Source: Thiorhodococcus mannitoliphagus | GTDB lineage: Bacteria > Pseudomonadota > Gammaproteobacteria > Chromatiales > Chromatiaceae | DNA length: 64,000 nt | Direction of reading: 5' to 3' | NCBI RefSeq assembly: GCF_010915725.1 | Contig: NZ_JAAIJR010000008.1 | Span: 1 to 64,000 of the forward strand | Part shown: positions 46,984 through 56,800 of the stretch, piece after piece | Numbering within the stretch: the first letter of the stretch is position 1 | Layout of the letters: every line of letters begins with the position of its first letter | Notes under the pieces: generated by a model | Told to the model about the DNA's origin: nothing | The model's input: only the letters and a program-made list of their open reading frames with translations | Database searches by the model: none | Made by a program: the position numbers and the translations under genes

Positions 46984-48279
46984 CTACCGCGGCGTTGCCG
47001 TCATCTCGACGATGCGTGCCGCGATGGCATCGAGCGATGCCTCGGCGTAATCGCGCCAATGGGCGCGCACGAAGGCGTGGAAGTAGAGATAGCGGAGATA
47101 CTGCTGGGTGAGTTCGGTATCAGGCGGGCCGCTGAGTGCGGCGCGAAGCCGCTCGACCAGCTCGCTCCGGTCGCGGACCGGATGGACCAGTCCCTCGCGG
47201 ACGTAGAAATTGTCGCCCAGGGTGACGACCGGCTTGCCATAGATCATGCCCTCGATGCCGACGGTCGAATTGATGGTGACCACGCAGGCGGCGCGCTCCA
47301 GGATGGTCCGCACATCGCCGCCGCCAATCCAAAGGATGTCCGGAAGGCGTCGAACAACGGGGTCATAGTCGGACTTGCCGAGGTCCGCCGGGTGCAGCTT
47401 GACGACCAGCTTGAGCTGGGGGTCGATCTCCTGCACGGCCGCATAGAGATCCGCGATGGCCTCGTCCAGCCGATTGCCGTAGAGGGGTGAGTGGATGGTG
47501 AGCTGGCTGTCGCTGCGGACCTGGAGCGGGAAAAAGACGAAGCGCTCCGGGAGCGGCGGGATCTCGCGCGGGATGAGCCGGTTGCCGTCCAGCGATGGCT
47601 CGCGCTCATGCAAGTCCTCCCAAGCCTGGACGAGATAGGCGAGCGGCGAGGGGCGGACTCGGCCGCCGCGCGGCGGCATGCGCTTGGGCGCCTTGCCCGC
47701 TCGGTAGTCGTCCAGCAGGCGATCCAGCGCTTGGCTTTGGGCATCGTTGTACGAGCGTGCGCGGATTTCGTCGAGGCTGACGTCACGCCCGATGCCCGAG
47801 AAGGCGTTGACCCCTCGGGGATCGAGCTGGAGCGTGCCCGGCAGATAGCCGTTCTCGCCGAAGATCAGTGGGATGTTCCGCGCCCGCGCGAGCTGCTCCG
47901 TGATGACCGCGGCTAGACCCGAGCCGTTCCACAGAAAGACGCCGGCAGGCTCGATCTCATTCAGGAAGGCGTCCAGGGCGCCGACCAGCCAGCAGAACTC
48001 GGCTGCCGTCTGGGCGACCAGTGTCTTGTCGGACGCCTTGCGTAGCCTGGCGATGAGCCCGTCCTGATCGAGTTCGATGTGGCTCGGCCAGTGCGTCGCC
48101 TTGCCGGTCCGGTGTTGCGGATGCATCGGCCGGCCGAGCCGCCGCAAGAGGCTGCGGCTCTTCACCCGCAGCGCGAAATAGGCCGGTCTGTAGCCCGCCG
48201 GCAGTCGGGCGCCGACGGCGGCGAGATATTGCGTCAGGTTCGGGCCTGGGTCGATGAAGGCGATGACCTTTGTGCTCAT
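46984..48279 (-). CDS. Capsule biosynthesis protein, KpsS-like
   Basis: A 431-residue protein with the capsule-synthesis (KpsC/KpsS-type) pattern: FGENGYLPGTLQLDPRGVNA in the first half and RFVFFPLQVRSDSQLTIHSP, KLHPAD, and TINSTVGIEGMIYGKPVVTL in the second. In E. coli such enzymes are beta-Kdo transferases that build the linker on a lipid acceptor for ABC-exported capsule. Together with the KpsMT-like exporter this suggests a group-2-like capsule. Starts in ATGA overlap with the ligase-like gene. Confidence 0.8.
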   Translation of the reverse strand: MSTKVIAFIDPGPNLTQYLAAVGARLPAGYRPAYFALRVKSRSLLRRLGRPMHPQHRTGKATHWPSHIELDQDGLIARLRKASDKTLVAQTAAEFCWLVGALDAFLNEIEPAGVFLWNGSGLAAVITEQLARARNIPLIFGENGYLPGTLQLDPRGVNAFSGIGRDVSLDEIRARSYNDAQSQALDRLLDDYRAGKAPKRMPPRGGRVRPSPLAYLVQAWEDLHEREPSLDGNRLIPREIPPLPERFVFFPLQVRSDSQLTIHSPLYGNRLDEAIADLYAAVQEIDPQLKLVVKLHPADLGKSDYDPVVRRLPDILWIGGGDVRTILERAACVVTINSTVGIEGMIYGKPVVTLGDNFYVREGLVHPVRDRSELVERLRAALSGPPDTELTQQYLRYLYFHAFVRAHWRDYAEASLDAIAARIVEMTATPR

Positions 48280-49649
48280 AGGGATTCCGCCCTGGAGCCG
48301 GCCAGGCTCATGGCCAGCAGCCAGCAGGTGAGTAGAACGAAGTAGCCGGCGGTGATGCGCATGAGCAGGATGGAGTCCGTGAGAGAGAACTGCATGTAGG
48401 CCAAGATGGTGAGGATGCCCGCGTAGCCGATTCCCCGAAGCTCTGGGTCGTGCCGGGCGAGCGCGGTGCGGGCGAAGACGCCGAGCGGCACCAGATAGAG
48501 GAGCAGCAGTGATCCCAATCCGACCAGCCCGCGTGTGGCCAGGGTATGGATGTAGTCGTTGTGGGCGTGGGTATGACCTTCGCCCTGGTTGAAGGCGACG
48601 ATCGCCTGCGAGATCAGCCCCCGATCGGCGACCTCCTTGAAATGGCTATTGAGCTGACCGACGCCGATGCCGAGCCAGGGGTGCGCCTGGTAGGCCATCC
48701 AGGCGCCGCGCCACATCTCGAAACGTTCGCCGAGCGAGTTGCCCGGTTGAACGCCGTCGCCATTGGCGTAGTCCGCCAGCTCTGAGACGGCCATGGCGAA
48801 GCGGTCGCGAATCTGATCGGACTGCACCAGCGCAATTCCGGCGACCAAGAAGAGTGCCGCGAGCCCCGCGAACAATTGACGCCGTTGCGCGGGATATTGC
48901 TGCATCAGGTAGAGGGCGATGACCAGGATGCCCGTCGGGAAGAAGAGCCAGGCGCTGCGCGTTCCAGAGGCGAAGCTGGCGTAGCTCCCGCCGAGCGCCG
49001 CGAGCAGAAAGAGGACGGAGAGTATGCGGCGCCTTGGGTAGTAGACGCAGGCCGCGAGCCCGCTGAGGACCGCCGCGAGTGTGGCAATGTCGCCAAAGGG
49101 GATCTGCTTCCTCTTGCTCCCGCCGGCGCGGTAGCTCATGCCTGTGGTCTGCTCGAAGGCCGGCCCCAGGGTTTGGACCTCCCAAAAGGCATAGAGCCCC
49201 GAGAGCAGTGCAGCGGCCGCGACCGCGCTCCAAAGCCAAAGCGGTCGGATTCGAGCGGCGACGAGGAAGGGGATCAGCAAAGCCCCAGCCAGGAAGTAGC
49301 TGAAGTGCTCCAGCCGGTTCAAGGCGTCGGTATTGAAGCCAGCCATGCCCGCCGCGAGGACCGCAATCAGGGCGTACGCCAGAAAGATCGCACTCAGCAG
49401 CGAGCCGGTGCGACCCCTTTCCAGCGGCTGCCCGCGGCGCCAACGCAGATAGAGCCAGATCAGACTCAGCAGCATCAGTGCATGCAGGGTTGGGCCATGC
49501 ACCTCGTAGTAGGCGACATTGATGGTCGCCGTGCTGACGGCCAGGAATGCTGGGGCGAGCGTCAGTATGATCCGCTCGGCGTCGAGTCGGGACAGCAGCT
49601 TGCGGAGTGGCGCCAGGATATTCACGGCAAAGTCTGTGAGAGGTCTCAT
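48276..49649 (-). CDS. O-antigen ligase/polymerase-family membrane protein
   Basis: A 457-residue polytopic protein of about 12 membrane helices. A large periplasmic loop contains GNSLGERFEMWRGAWMAYQAHPWLGIGVGQLN and GHTHAHNDYIHTLATRG, the Wzy_C/WaaL signature (the HNDYI His is conserved). Such proteins attach or polymerise O-antigen or other glycans on the periplasmic face; ligase versus polymerase cannot be told. Divergent from the GT9 gene across a 218-nt gap. Confidence 0.88.
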   Translation of the reverse strand: MRPLTDFAVNILAPLRKLLSRLDAERIILTLAPAFLAVSTATINVAYYEVHGPTLHALMLLSLIWLYLRWRRGQPLERGRTGSLLSAIFLAYALIAVLAAGMAGFNTDALNRLEHFSYFLAGALLIPFLVAARIRPLWLWSAVAAAALLSGLYAFWEVQTLGPAFEQTTGMSYRAGGSKRKQIPFGDIATLAAVLSGLAACVYYPRRRILSVLFLLAALGGSYASFASGTRSAWLFFPTGILVIALYLMQQYPAQRRQLFAGLAALFLVAGIALVQSDQIRDRFAMAVSELADYANGDGVQPGNSLGERFEMWRGAWMAYQAHPWLGIGVGQLNSHFKEVADRGLISQAIVAFNQGEGHTHAHNDYIHTLATRGLVGLGSLLLLYLVPLGVFARTALARHDPELRGIGYAGILTILAYMQFSLTDSILLMRITAGYFVLLTCWLLAMSLAGSRAESL

Positions 49650-49867
49650 CGAGTCAAGCCGATTGGGCAGGGTTCGGGCCGACAGGCCCGGCCGAGCATG
49701 GTCCTCGAAGGGATGCGGAGCCGGATGCTACCATGCTGGGCTTCTGGAATTCCCAGGGGCAGGGGCTCCTCGGGCGCTGGCGCGCGGCTCGAACTGGCTG
49801 CGCGGCGCCGAGAAGCTCGGTGATCCTGGGCGCCGACCCTGCCTAGGACCGCTCAGCAGCGATCACC

Positions 49868-50926
49868 ATGAAATCCATCCTACTGGTCAGACTGAGCGCC
49901 ATCGGCGACATCGTCTTTGCCTCGCCGCTGGTCTCCGCCCTGCGTCGCCAATGGCCGGATGCCCATATCGCCTGGCTGGTGCAGCCGGAGTGCACGGCAC
50001 TGCTGGATCAGCATCCGGACCTCGACGAGGTCATCGTCTGTCCGCTCCGACACTGGCAGCGCCTGTGGCGTGAGCGGCGTTTGCGTGAGCTTGCGCGCTG
50101 CATCCGCGCGCTGCGGGACAACCTGCGCGCGCGCGACTTCGATCTGGCGATCGACCTTCAAGGCTTGCTGAAGAGCGGTGCCTTGACGCGGCTCTCCGGC
50201 GCGCGCGAGCGCATTGGGCTGGGTTCGCGCGAGGGTAGTCAATGGCTGATGACGCGCAGGCTGCCGCGCGGCGGGGAGTCCAAGCGGATCGGCTCGGAGT
50301 ACCTCTTCCTCGCGGAGTCCTTGGGCCTGCCGGTGGACGGGTTCGCTATGGTGGTGCATTACGGTGAGCCCGAGGCGGCCTTCGTCGAAGACATCATCCG
50401 GCGCGAGGCGCTGGGCAACGGCTACGCGGTGCTCTGTCCCTTCACGACGCGACCGCAGAAGCACTGGATCGAGGCGCACTGGTCGCGCCTGGCGCGCCGG
50501 ATAGGCGACGAGCTGGGACTGGTGCCGGTGCTGCTCGGCGGGCCGGGCGATGGCGAGGCCGCGATGCGCATCGCCGACGCCACGGACGATCTCGTCGTCG
50601 ATCTCGCGGGTAAGACGAGCCTGACCGAGGCGGCTGCGATGATCGATCGGGCGGCGCTGCTGGTCGCCGTGGATACGGGTTTAGGCCATATGGGGATTGC
50701 GCTGGATACGCCGAGCCTGCTGCTGTTCGGCTCGACCTGTCCCTACCTCGACACCACGCGCCCCAATGCCCAGGTGCTTTATCACCAGCTCCCCTGTTCG
50801 CCCTGCAAGCGGCGGCCGACCTGCGGTCCTCGGGCGACGCCCGAGCAGCGGCCTTGGCTCGACTGCATGCAGCGCATTGAGGTCTCAGAGGTGATCGCCG
50901 CCGCCAAGCAGGTGTTGAAGGCGTGA
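49868..50926 (+). CDS. Glycosyltransferase family 9 (heptosyltransferase-like)
   Basis: A 352-residue protein. N-terminal ILLVRLSAIGDIVFASPL is the GT9 opening; the GSTCPYLDTTRP and LPCSPCKRRPTCG blocks near the end and the VAVDTGLGHMGIAL donor-site motif match ADP-heptose:LPS heptosyltransferases (WaaC/WaaF/WaaQ type). Which heptose is added is unclear. Its stop overlaps the next gene, which starts with GTG (GTGA). Confidence 0.9.
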   Translation: MKSILLVRLSAIGDIVFASPLVSALRRQWPDAHIAWLVQPECTALLDQHPDLDEVIVCPLRHWQRLWRERRLRELARCIRALRDNLRARDFDLAIDLQGLLKSGALTRLSGARERIGLGSREGSQWLMTRRLPRGGESKRIGSEYLFLAESLGLPVDGFAMVVHYGEPEAAFVEDIIRREALGNGYAVLCPFTTRPQKHWIEAHWSRLARRIGDELGLVPVLLGGPGDGEAAMRIADATDDLVVDLAGKTSLTEAAAMIDRAALLVAVDTGLGHMGIALDTPSLLLFGSTCPYLDTTRPNAQVLYHQLPCSPCKRRPTCGPRATPEQRPWLDCMQRIEVSEVIAAAKQVLKA

Positions 50927-52011
50927 AGATTCTCCACGTCGAGGGCGGTCGTCATCTCTACGGCGGGGCCTTTCAGGTGCTGCATCTGCTGCGCGGGCTC
51001 CATGCGCGCGGGCATCAGAGCCTGCTCGCCTGTCCGCGCGGCTGTGCCTTGGCCGCGGCGGCGGCGTCCGTCGCCGAGGTCCACGGCATGCCGATGCACG
51101 GCGATGCCGATGTGCTCATGGCCGATCGGTTGCGGCGTCTGATCCGGCAAGCGCGCCCCGACCTGGTGCACCTGCACAGCCGCATCGGGGCGGACGTCAT
51201 GGGTGGGATTGCCGCAAGACTCGCTGGCGTGCCCGTCATCCACACCCGTCGGGTCGACAATCCAGAGCCGAGGTGGCTGGTCGCGCTCAAGTACCGGCTG
51301 CATGATCGGGTCGTCGCCATCTCCGAGGGCATCGGTCGGGTGCTGATCGAGGAAGGGCTGCCGTCGGCCAAGCTCCGTATCGTCCGCAGCGCCGTGGATT
51401 TCGAGCACTATGCCGGCGGCTGTGCGGGGGCGGCGGTTCGAGCGCGCCTTGGTGTGTCAGAGGACGCCCAGCTGATCGGCGTCATCGCCCAGCTCATTCC
51501 ACGCAAGGGTCACCGCTTTCTCATTGAGGCGGCGCGCGACTTGATGGTGGAGCACCCGAGCCTGGAGATGCGTTTCTTCGGCCAGGGGCCGCTCGCCGAT
51601 GAGCTGACGCGGCAGATCGCCGAGACCGGTCTGAGCGCGCGCATCCGGCTCGCCGGTTTCCGTGACGACCTCGCCGAGATCCTGCCCTGCCTCGACCTGG
51701 TCGTGCACCCGGCCCTGATGGAGGGGCTGGGCGTCTCCCTGCTCCAAGCCGCCAGCGCCGGTGTGCCCATCGTCGCGAGTCGCGCCGGCGGCATCCCCGA
51801 GGCCGTACGCGATGGCGAGAACGGCTTGCTGGTGCCGCCTGGCGATGTCCGCGCCCTGCGCGATGCCATCTCCGCCTTGCTCAAGGATGCCGAGCGCAGA
51901 GCGGCCCTGGGCGCGGGCGGCCGAGCGCTCATGGCGCGCGCGTTCTCGATCGACGCCATGGTGGAGGGGAATCTCGCCGTTTACCGAGAGCTGATGGAAT
52001 CCGTCGGCTGA
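50923..52011 (+). CDS. Glycosyltransferase family 4 protein
   Basis: A 362-residue GT4. N-terminal MKILHVEGGRHLYGGAFQVL; C-terminal domain with LIGVIAQLIPRKGHRFLIEA, HPALMEGLGVSLLQAA and VASRAGGIPEAV. Likely a core-oligosaccharide sugar transferase, given its overlap with the heptosyltransferase gene. Start GTG at 50923. Confidence 0.9.
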   Translation: MKILHVEGGRHLYGGAFQVLHLLRGLHARGHQSLLACPRGCALAAAAASVAEVHGMPMHGDADVLMADRLRRLIRQARPDLVHLHSRIGADVMGGIAARLAGVPVIHTRRVDNPEPRWLVALKYRLHDRVVAISEGIGRVLIEEGLPSAKLRIVRSAVDFEHYAGGCAGAAVRARLGVSEDAQLIGVIAQLIPRKGHRFLIEAARDLMVEHPSLEMRFFGQGPLADELTRQIAETGLSARIRLAGFRDDLAEILPCLDLVVHPALMEGLGVSLLQAASAGVPIVASRAGGIPEAVRDGENGLLVPPGDVRALRDAISALLKDAERRAALGAGGRALMARAFSIDAMVEGNLAVYRELMESVG

Positions 52012-52018
52012 AGTGCGG

Positions 52019-52048
52019 ATGTGTATAATATCTGAATCTGGTACACAT
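52019..52048 (+). promoter_or_regulatory. Candidate vapBC promoter with overlapping inverted repeat
   Basis: A perfect TATAAT lies at 52024-52029. ATGTGTA (52019-52025) and TACACAT (52042-52048) form a perfect 7-bp inverted repeat overlapping it, 14 nt before the vapB start. VapB-VapC complexes usually bind such palindromes to repress their own operon. Inference from position and symmetry. Confidence 0.45.
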
Positions 52049-52061
52049 TGGTGCAAAGGTC

Positions 52062-52259
52062 ATGCGAACGAACATCGTCATCGATGACGAGCTGATGGAG
52101 CGCGCCCTTGCGCTCTCGGGTCTCAAGACCAAACGCGAGGCTGTTGAGGAAGGACTCCGAATGCTCGTCCGTCTGAAAGAGCAGGAACGCATCCGTGCTG
52201 CGCGCGGCAAGCTGCACTGGGAAGGTGACCTGGACGCCATGCGGCGCGACGATGCCTGA
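52062..52259 (+). CDS. vapB: VapB-type antitoxin
   Basis: A 65-residue protein of the short VapB family: MRTNIVIDDELMERALALSG with the KTKREAVEEGLRMLV helix, a ribbon-helix-helix DNA-binding domain, and a C-terminal tail (RGKLHWEGDLDAMR) that inserts into the toxin. It neutralises VapC and represses the operon. Its stop overlaps the vapC start (TGATG). Confidence 0.88.
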   Translation: MRTNIVIDDELMERALALSGLKTKREAVEEGLRMLVRLKEQERIRAARGKLHWEGDLDAMRRDDA

Positions 52260-52675
52260 TGGTACTGGTCGATTCTTCGGTCTGGATCGGCTACTTCAAT
52301 GGGGTCGTCTCTCGTCAGACGGACGCGCTCGATTCCGTGCTTGCGAGCGAGCCGGTACTGATCGGCGACCTGATCCTGACGGAGGTCCTCCAGGGGTTCC
52401 GATCCGAAGCAGGCTATCTGCAGGCGCGCCAGCTGCTTTGCTCGCTACCTTTCCGTCAGCTTGGCGGCTACCAGGTCGCCTTGGCTGCAGCGGACAACTA
52501 CCGGCGGTTGCGCGCTCGAGGCATCACGGTTCGCAAGACCATCGACGTCATCATCGCGAGCTATTGCATCCTGGAAGGAGTGACGTTTTTGCACGCTGAT
52601 CGTGATTTTGAGCCCATCGAGCGGATCTTGGGCCTTCAGGTCCATCCCGCCGCCTCGGTCAGGTCGGTTTCATGA
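52259..52675 (+). CDS. vapC: VapC-type PIN-domain ribonuclease toxin
   Basis: A 138-residue PIN nuclease. The four acidic residues are visible: Asp in VDSSVWIGYF, Glu in LILTEVLQGF, Asp in KTIDVIIASYC and Asp in HADRDFEPI. VapC enzymes cut tRNA or rRNA to stop translation. Its stop overlaps the start of the downstream glycosyltransferase by ATGA, an uncommon arrangement that ties the toxin-antitoxin module to a surface-glycan gene. Confidence 0.92.
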   Translation: MVLVDSSVWIGYFNGVVSRQTDALDSVLASEPVLIGDLILTEVLQGFRSEAGYLQARQLLCSLPFRQLGGYQVALAAADNYRRLRARGITVRKTIDVIIASYCILEGVTFLHADRDFEPIERILGLQVHPAASVRSVS

Positions 52676-53745
52676 GCGACCCAAGCACCCTGCAAATGGT
52701 CGCGAGCAAGGCCCTCGGCGGCGCTGAGCGCTGGTTCATCCGTTTCTCGCAGGCGCTGGCGGATTGCGGTGCTGCTGCTCAGCTCGCCATCCGCGACGGC
52801 AGCGCGCTGGACGGCATGGATCTGGGCGGGCTTCCGGTCCACACACTGCCTTATCGCACGACTTGGGATCCCTGGTCGCGGCGGGCGACGACGCGGCTCA
52901 TCCAGCAGCTCAGGCCGGATATCGTCCAGACCTACATGGGGCGCGCCACGCGGCTGACCCATCTGCCGCTGGGGGAGCGTCCGGTGCATGTCTCGCGGCT
53001 CGGCGGCTATTACGCCTTGGGGCCCTACCGACACGCGCACGCCTGGATCGGCAATACCAAGGGGCTCTGCGACTGGATGGTGCGCCAGGGGCTGCCGGCG
53101 GAGCGCATCTATCACATCTACAACTTCGCCGATGCTGCGCGTCCGGTCGCGCCCGAGGCCGTCGCCGAGCGGCGCCAGGCGCATGGCATCCCGGAGGACG
53201 CCTGGGTGCTGCTGACGCTTGGGCGTTTCGTAGCGGTCAAGGGTCAAGCCTATCTGATCGAGGCGCTGAGCCGACTGCCCGAGCGCATCGCCGACCGGCC
53301 GCTGCGCCTGGTGATGGTCGGTGACGGTCCCCTGGGTCCCAAGCTCCAGGCGCAGGCCGAGCAGCTCGGTCAATCCCACCGCATCCTCTGGGCCGGCTGG
53401 CAGCCTGATCCGGCACCCTACCTGCAAATGGCGGATCTGGTCGTCTTCCCGTCTCTGGATGCGGAGACCCTGGGCAACGTCATCCTGGAGGCCTGGGCCT
53501 GGGGCAAGCCATTGGTGACCGCGCGCTTTCGCGGGGCGCGCGAGTTGGCGCGGCACGGCGAGGATGCCTTCTGCGTGTCCTGTGAGGACGCCATCGGGTT
53601 GGCGAGCGGGATCCGGCAGACCCTATCCGATCCGGCGCTCATGGTGTCGATGGTCAGCCGTGGCCGCGAGCGCGTCGAGCGCGAATTCGGCCGCCAAGCG
53701 ATCATGGACCGCTATCTCGAACTCTATCGCTGCCTGGCCGGCTGA
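52672..53745 (+). CDS. Glycosyltransferase family 4 protein
   Basis: A 357-residue GT4: VASKALGGAERWFIRFSQAL at the acceptor side, LLTLGRFVAVKGQAYLIEAL and SLDAETLGNVILEAWAWGKP at the donor side. Probably an LPS core or capsule transferase belonging with the GT9 and GT4 genes upstream of vapBC. Its translation start overlaps the vapC stop, so it can be expressed with the toxin-antitoxin mRNA. Confidence 0.88.
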   Translation: MSDPSTLQMVASKALGGAERWFIRFSQALADCGAAAQLAIRDGSALDGMDLGGLPVHTLPYRTTWDPWSRRATTRLIQQLRPDIVQTYMGRATRLTHLPLGERPVHVSRLGGYYALGPYRHAHAWIGNTKGLCDWMVRQGLPAERIYHIYNFADAARPVAPEAVAERRQAHGIPEDAWVLLTLGRFVAVKGQAYLIEALSRLPERIADRPLRLVMVGDGPLGPKLQAQAEQLGQSHRILWAGWQPDPAPYLQMADLVVFPSLDAETLGNVILEAWAWGKPLVTARFRGARELARHGEDAFCVSCEDAIGLASGIRQTLSDPALMVSMVSRGRERVEREFGRQAIMDRYLELYRCLAG

Positions 53746-53771
53746 GCCCGGAGTCGGATGCGCCTTGATCG

Positions 53772-53827
53772 GTGGGAGCTGCGCCCTCGCCGCGACGGGC
53801 GTCCGATCATAGCGGGGGGCGCTGCCG
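53772..53827. repeat. Degenerate REP-like palindrome, copy 3
   Basis: Begins GTGGGAGCTGCGCCCTCGCC and ends in a decayed right arm (GGGGGGCGCTGCC). The same family as 9807-9861 and 62335-62399. It lies between convergent genes. Confidence 0.55.
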
Positions 53828-53835
53828 GTGCATGT

Positions 53836-56800
53836 TCAGCCCGGGTGATGAAGACTGCGGCTGAGATTGTGGAGATTGAACTGCCCCTCACCCACTGTCT
53901 CGCGGCAGAGTTCAACCAGATGTGCGTGATGCGTAAAGAGGAATATCTGAGTCCGCCTGGCGAGATGCGCAAGCTGCGGAAGAATCGCCCTAGTTCGTTC
54001 ATTATCGAAAGTAATCAGCAAGTCATCCAGAATGAGCGGCATCGGCTCATAATCCTCCAGATAACGATCCATCGCCGCGAGACGAAGGGCGAGATAGAGC
54101 TGATCACGGGTTCCATCACTCATGCCTTCCACAGGCACAGGGGTTACCCCATTCACCCTGCGGCCAACCATCACCGGGACATCCTCGTTGTTGAATTGCG
54201 CCGCGAGACCATCAAAGGCGCCTTGAGTCATCTGCTTGAACACCTGCCCTGATTTTTCCAGCAGCGGCCCCTGGTTTTCCTCTCGAAACCGTTCGATTTG
54301 GTTCCGCAGGAAATGGGCGGCCAATCGCAGGCGGATGAATCTGGCAGCGTCCTGCTTCAAAGTCGCCGCCACGGATTCCGCCTGCTGGCGCAAATCCGCG
54401 GCCTCATCCCCGGCGCTTTCTAATTTGCTTTTTTCATGGTTCAAATTGATCAACTTGGCCTGCACGTCCTGCAGGCTCTGGGTTTTTTCTGTCTTTCGGC
54501 CTTCCAGACTGGCTTTGCGCTGCGGCAAGTCATCCGCGTTCTCGGCTTGAACCCGAGCAACAAACTCATCCACCCCCTGCCCCTTAGCGAGTAGGCTGAG
54601 GGTGTCTCTCAGACCATCGATCCGGTCTTGGATGGCCTTGCGCTTCTCTAGGTTAGCGAGCAGCGGCTCCAGTGCTTCCGGCATCTCCAGGTTGGTCAAT
54701 CGCATCAGCTCTGCCTGGTCTTGCAATGCCTGTGTTGCCGTCTGTCTCGCGGTCGTCAGCTCAGCGTCCGCGTCGGTCATCTGAGTCATGAGCTGATCAT
54801 GCTCTGTCTGCGCCTTCCGAGCCTGCGAAAGCGCCTTCCACAGAGCGGCCTCCTGTGCTTCCGTCAGGCCCGCCTCGATCTCCAGCGCGACCGCCTTCTC
54901 GGCAACACTGCGTTCATACTGACGGATCCTGTCCGCGATGATCTCAGCTTCGCCGGACAATTTGCCCCAAGTGTCGAACTTGGCGAGAAGCTCTTGGCGT
55001 TCCTGAAGTAATCTCAGACCTGATTCCGGCGTCGTGTCTTGCGCCAGCCCCGCTGACCGACTGCGCGACGTCCAGTTTGCCTTCGCCGTGTCGAGCGCAC
55101 CCAGCAGATCGACAGACTTTCGATCAAGGCCCGCCAGGGTCTTTTTCTGCTTTTCAAGGCGCTTCCCGATGGCATTGCGCTGGCCTGTTGATTCCTCCCC
55201 TTGCTGAACACGGTCTCTGGCCGCTTCGAACAGCACGGAAAACGACTTGTTGGGAGACTCCGCCAAAGCCGCCGCCAGCGTGTTTCTGGCGTTCTGAACC
55301 TTTGTGTGCCTGGCACTGAAAGCGGCCTCGGCTTCGCGCAGCCTGATGACGGTGTCTCTGAACCGAACCCAGTTCTCGCGCCAGTCGTCCATCTCGTCGG
55401 GCGAACGGGGGGTGATTCCGCTTGGCGCCCACTCCGCCTCCCACGCCGCCTGGCATGTCGCGGCCGCATCCCGGTGTGCAACGAGTGCCTCTTTTGCCTC
55501 CATGATGGTTTTCTGGCTGGTTCGGATCTGGAGACGCTTTTCTTCGGCCTGGGCAACGGCTTCGGCATCCCGTCGCAATTGATCGGCGATGCTGTCCGCC
55601 TTGGCTATCGCTTGCGGGAAGGCGTCTTCCAGCGGGACTTCGGGGTCGAAGGGTTCCTGCGCGCCATCCCCCTTCCATTCCGCAAGGACCAATTGCCAGC
55701 CGTGGTCGCGATGTTCCCTGGCTTGCCCGAGGGACTCCTCGGATGGCAAGGCGCCGCGACGCTCAAGACGGCGCAATTCGTCCTCCAATGCGTTGATCTT
55801 TCGCTCCTCGTCTCGGACCAGCTTGCCGGCCTGATCGATTTCGCGCTCCAGCCGGTCGAACTCTTCACGGAATTTGCGAATGGTGGCGGGTGCGGGAACG
55901 GCAAGGCGCGCGGCGGCATCCACGTCCTCGGGAACACCAGGCACCAGCGCCTGCTCGGTGGCAACCGCGCGGATCAGGTTCTCGACCTCCGCCTGGCTTG
56001 CGGCTAGGGTCTTGTTGGCTTCCGTCGCCTCCGCGGCCTCCGCGAGGGCCTCTCGTAGCGGCGTCAAGTCGGTTTCCGGGAGCAGGGCCAGCTCGGTTCC
56101 ATCATTCTCGATCTCGGCCCGCAAGGCATCCACCGTGGCCGCATTCTCGGCATGCTGTTTCATCGCGTCCCGCAGGGCGTTTGCAGCCTCTTCATAACTC
56201 AGTCGCACGGCACTGCTCAGGCGCAGGGTCTCCAGTGATGTCAGTTCCCCATGGACACCCAGGTTTTTCATGCCCGCCCGCAAGACCGGTTCAATGCCGG
56301 CCAGTTCCTCTTTCAGCTTGGCGAGCATTTTCTTGTGCTCGCGATAGGCCCCCAGTTCCTGATGCAGGACGTCGAGTGCCTCCGCCTCAGCCAGGACCTT
56401 CGGGGAAGTCGCACAGTCGGCCACTTGGCTGTTGAGCTGGTTGATCCGGGTGGTGAGCGCCTGGACACCATCACTGGAACTGGTCACGGCGGCGCGAACC
56501 AATCGCGCCCGTTCGACGAAATCACTGGCGACATCCGGCAAGGGGGGAAGCTCGCTGAGTGATCGCATTTCATCGCTCAAACGTCCGACGCTCGGCAAGG
56601 CATCCTCACAGCGCTCAACCCAGGCGAGCTCGCGCGCGATGTCGTTGATCTCGTCCTCCAGCGTCTGTCGGGCCGAAGCCTGTTCCGTCAAGTCCTTTTT
56701 CAACTGATCCCAGGTCTCGGCGTTGACCGTGGCGTCGCGGCTTTGCTTCAACAGATCCTTATGTCGGTGCGCCGCCGGTCTGATCGACACGTTGGCCGAC

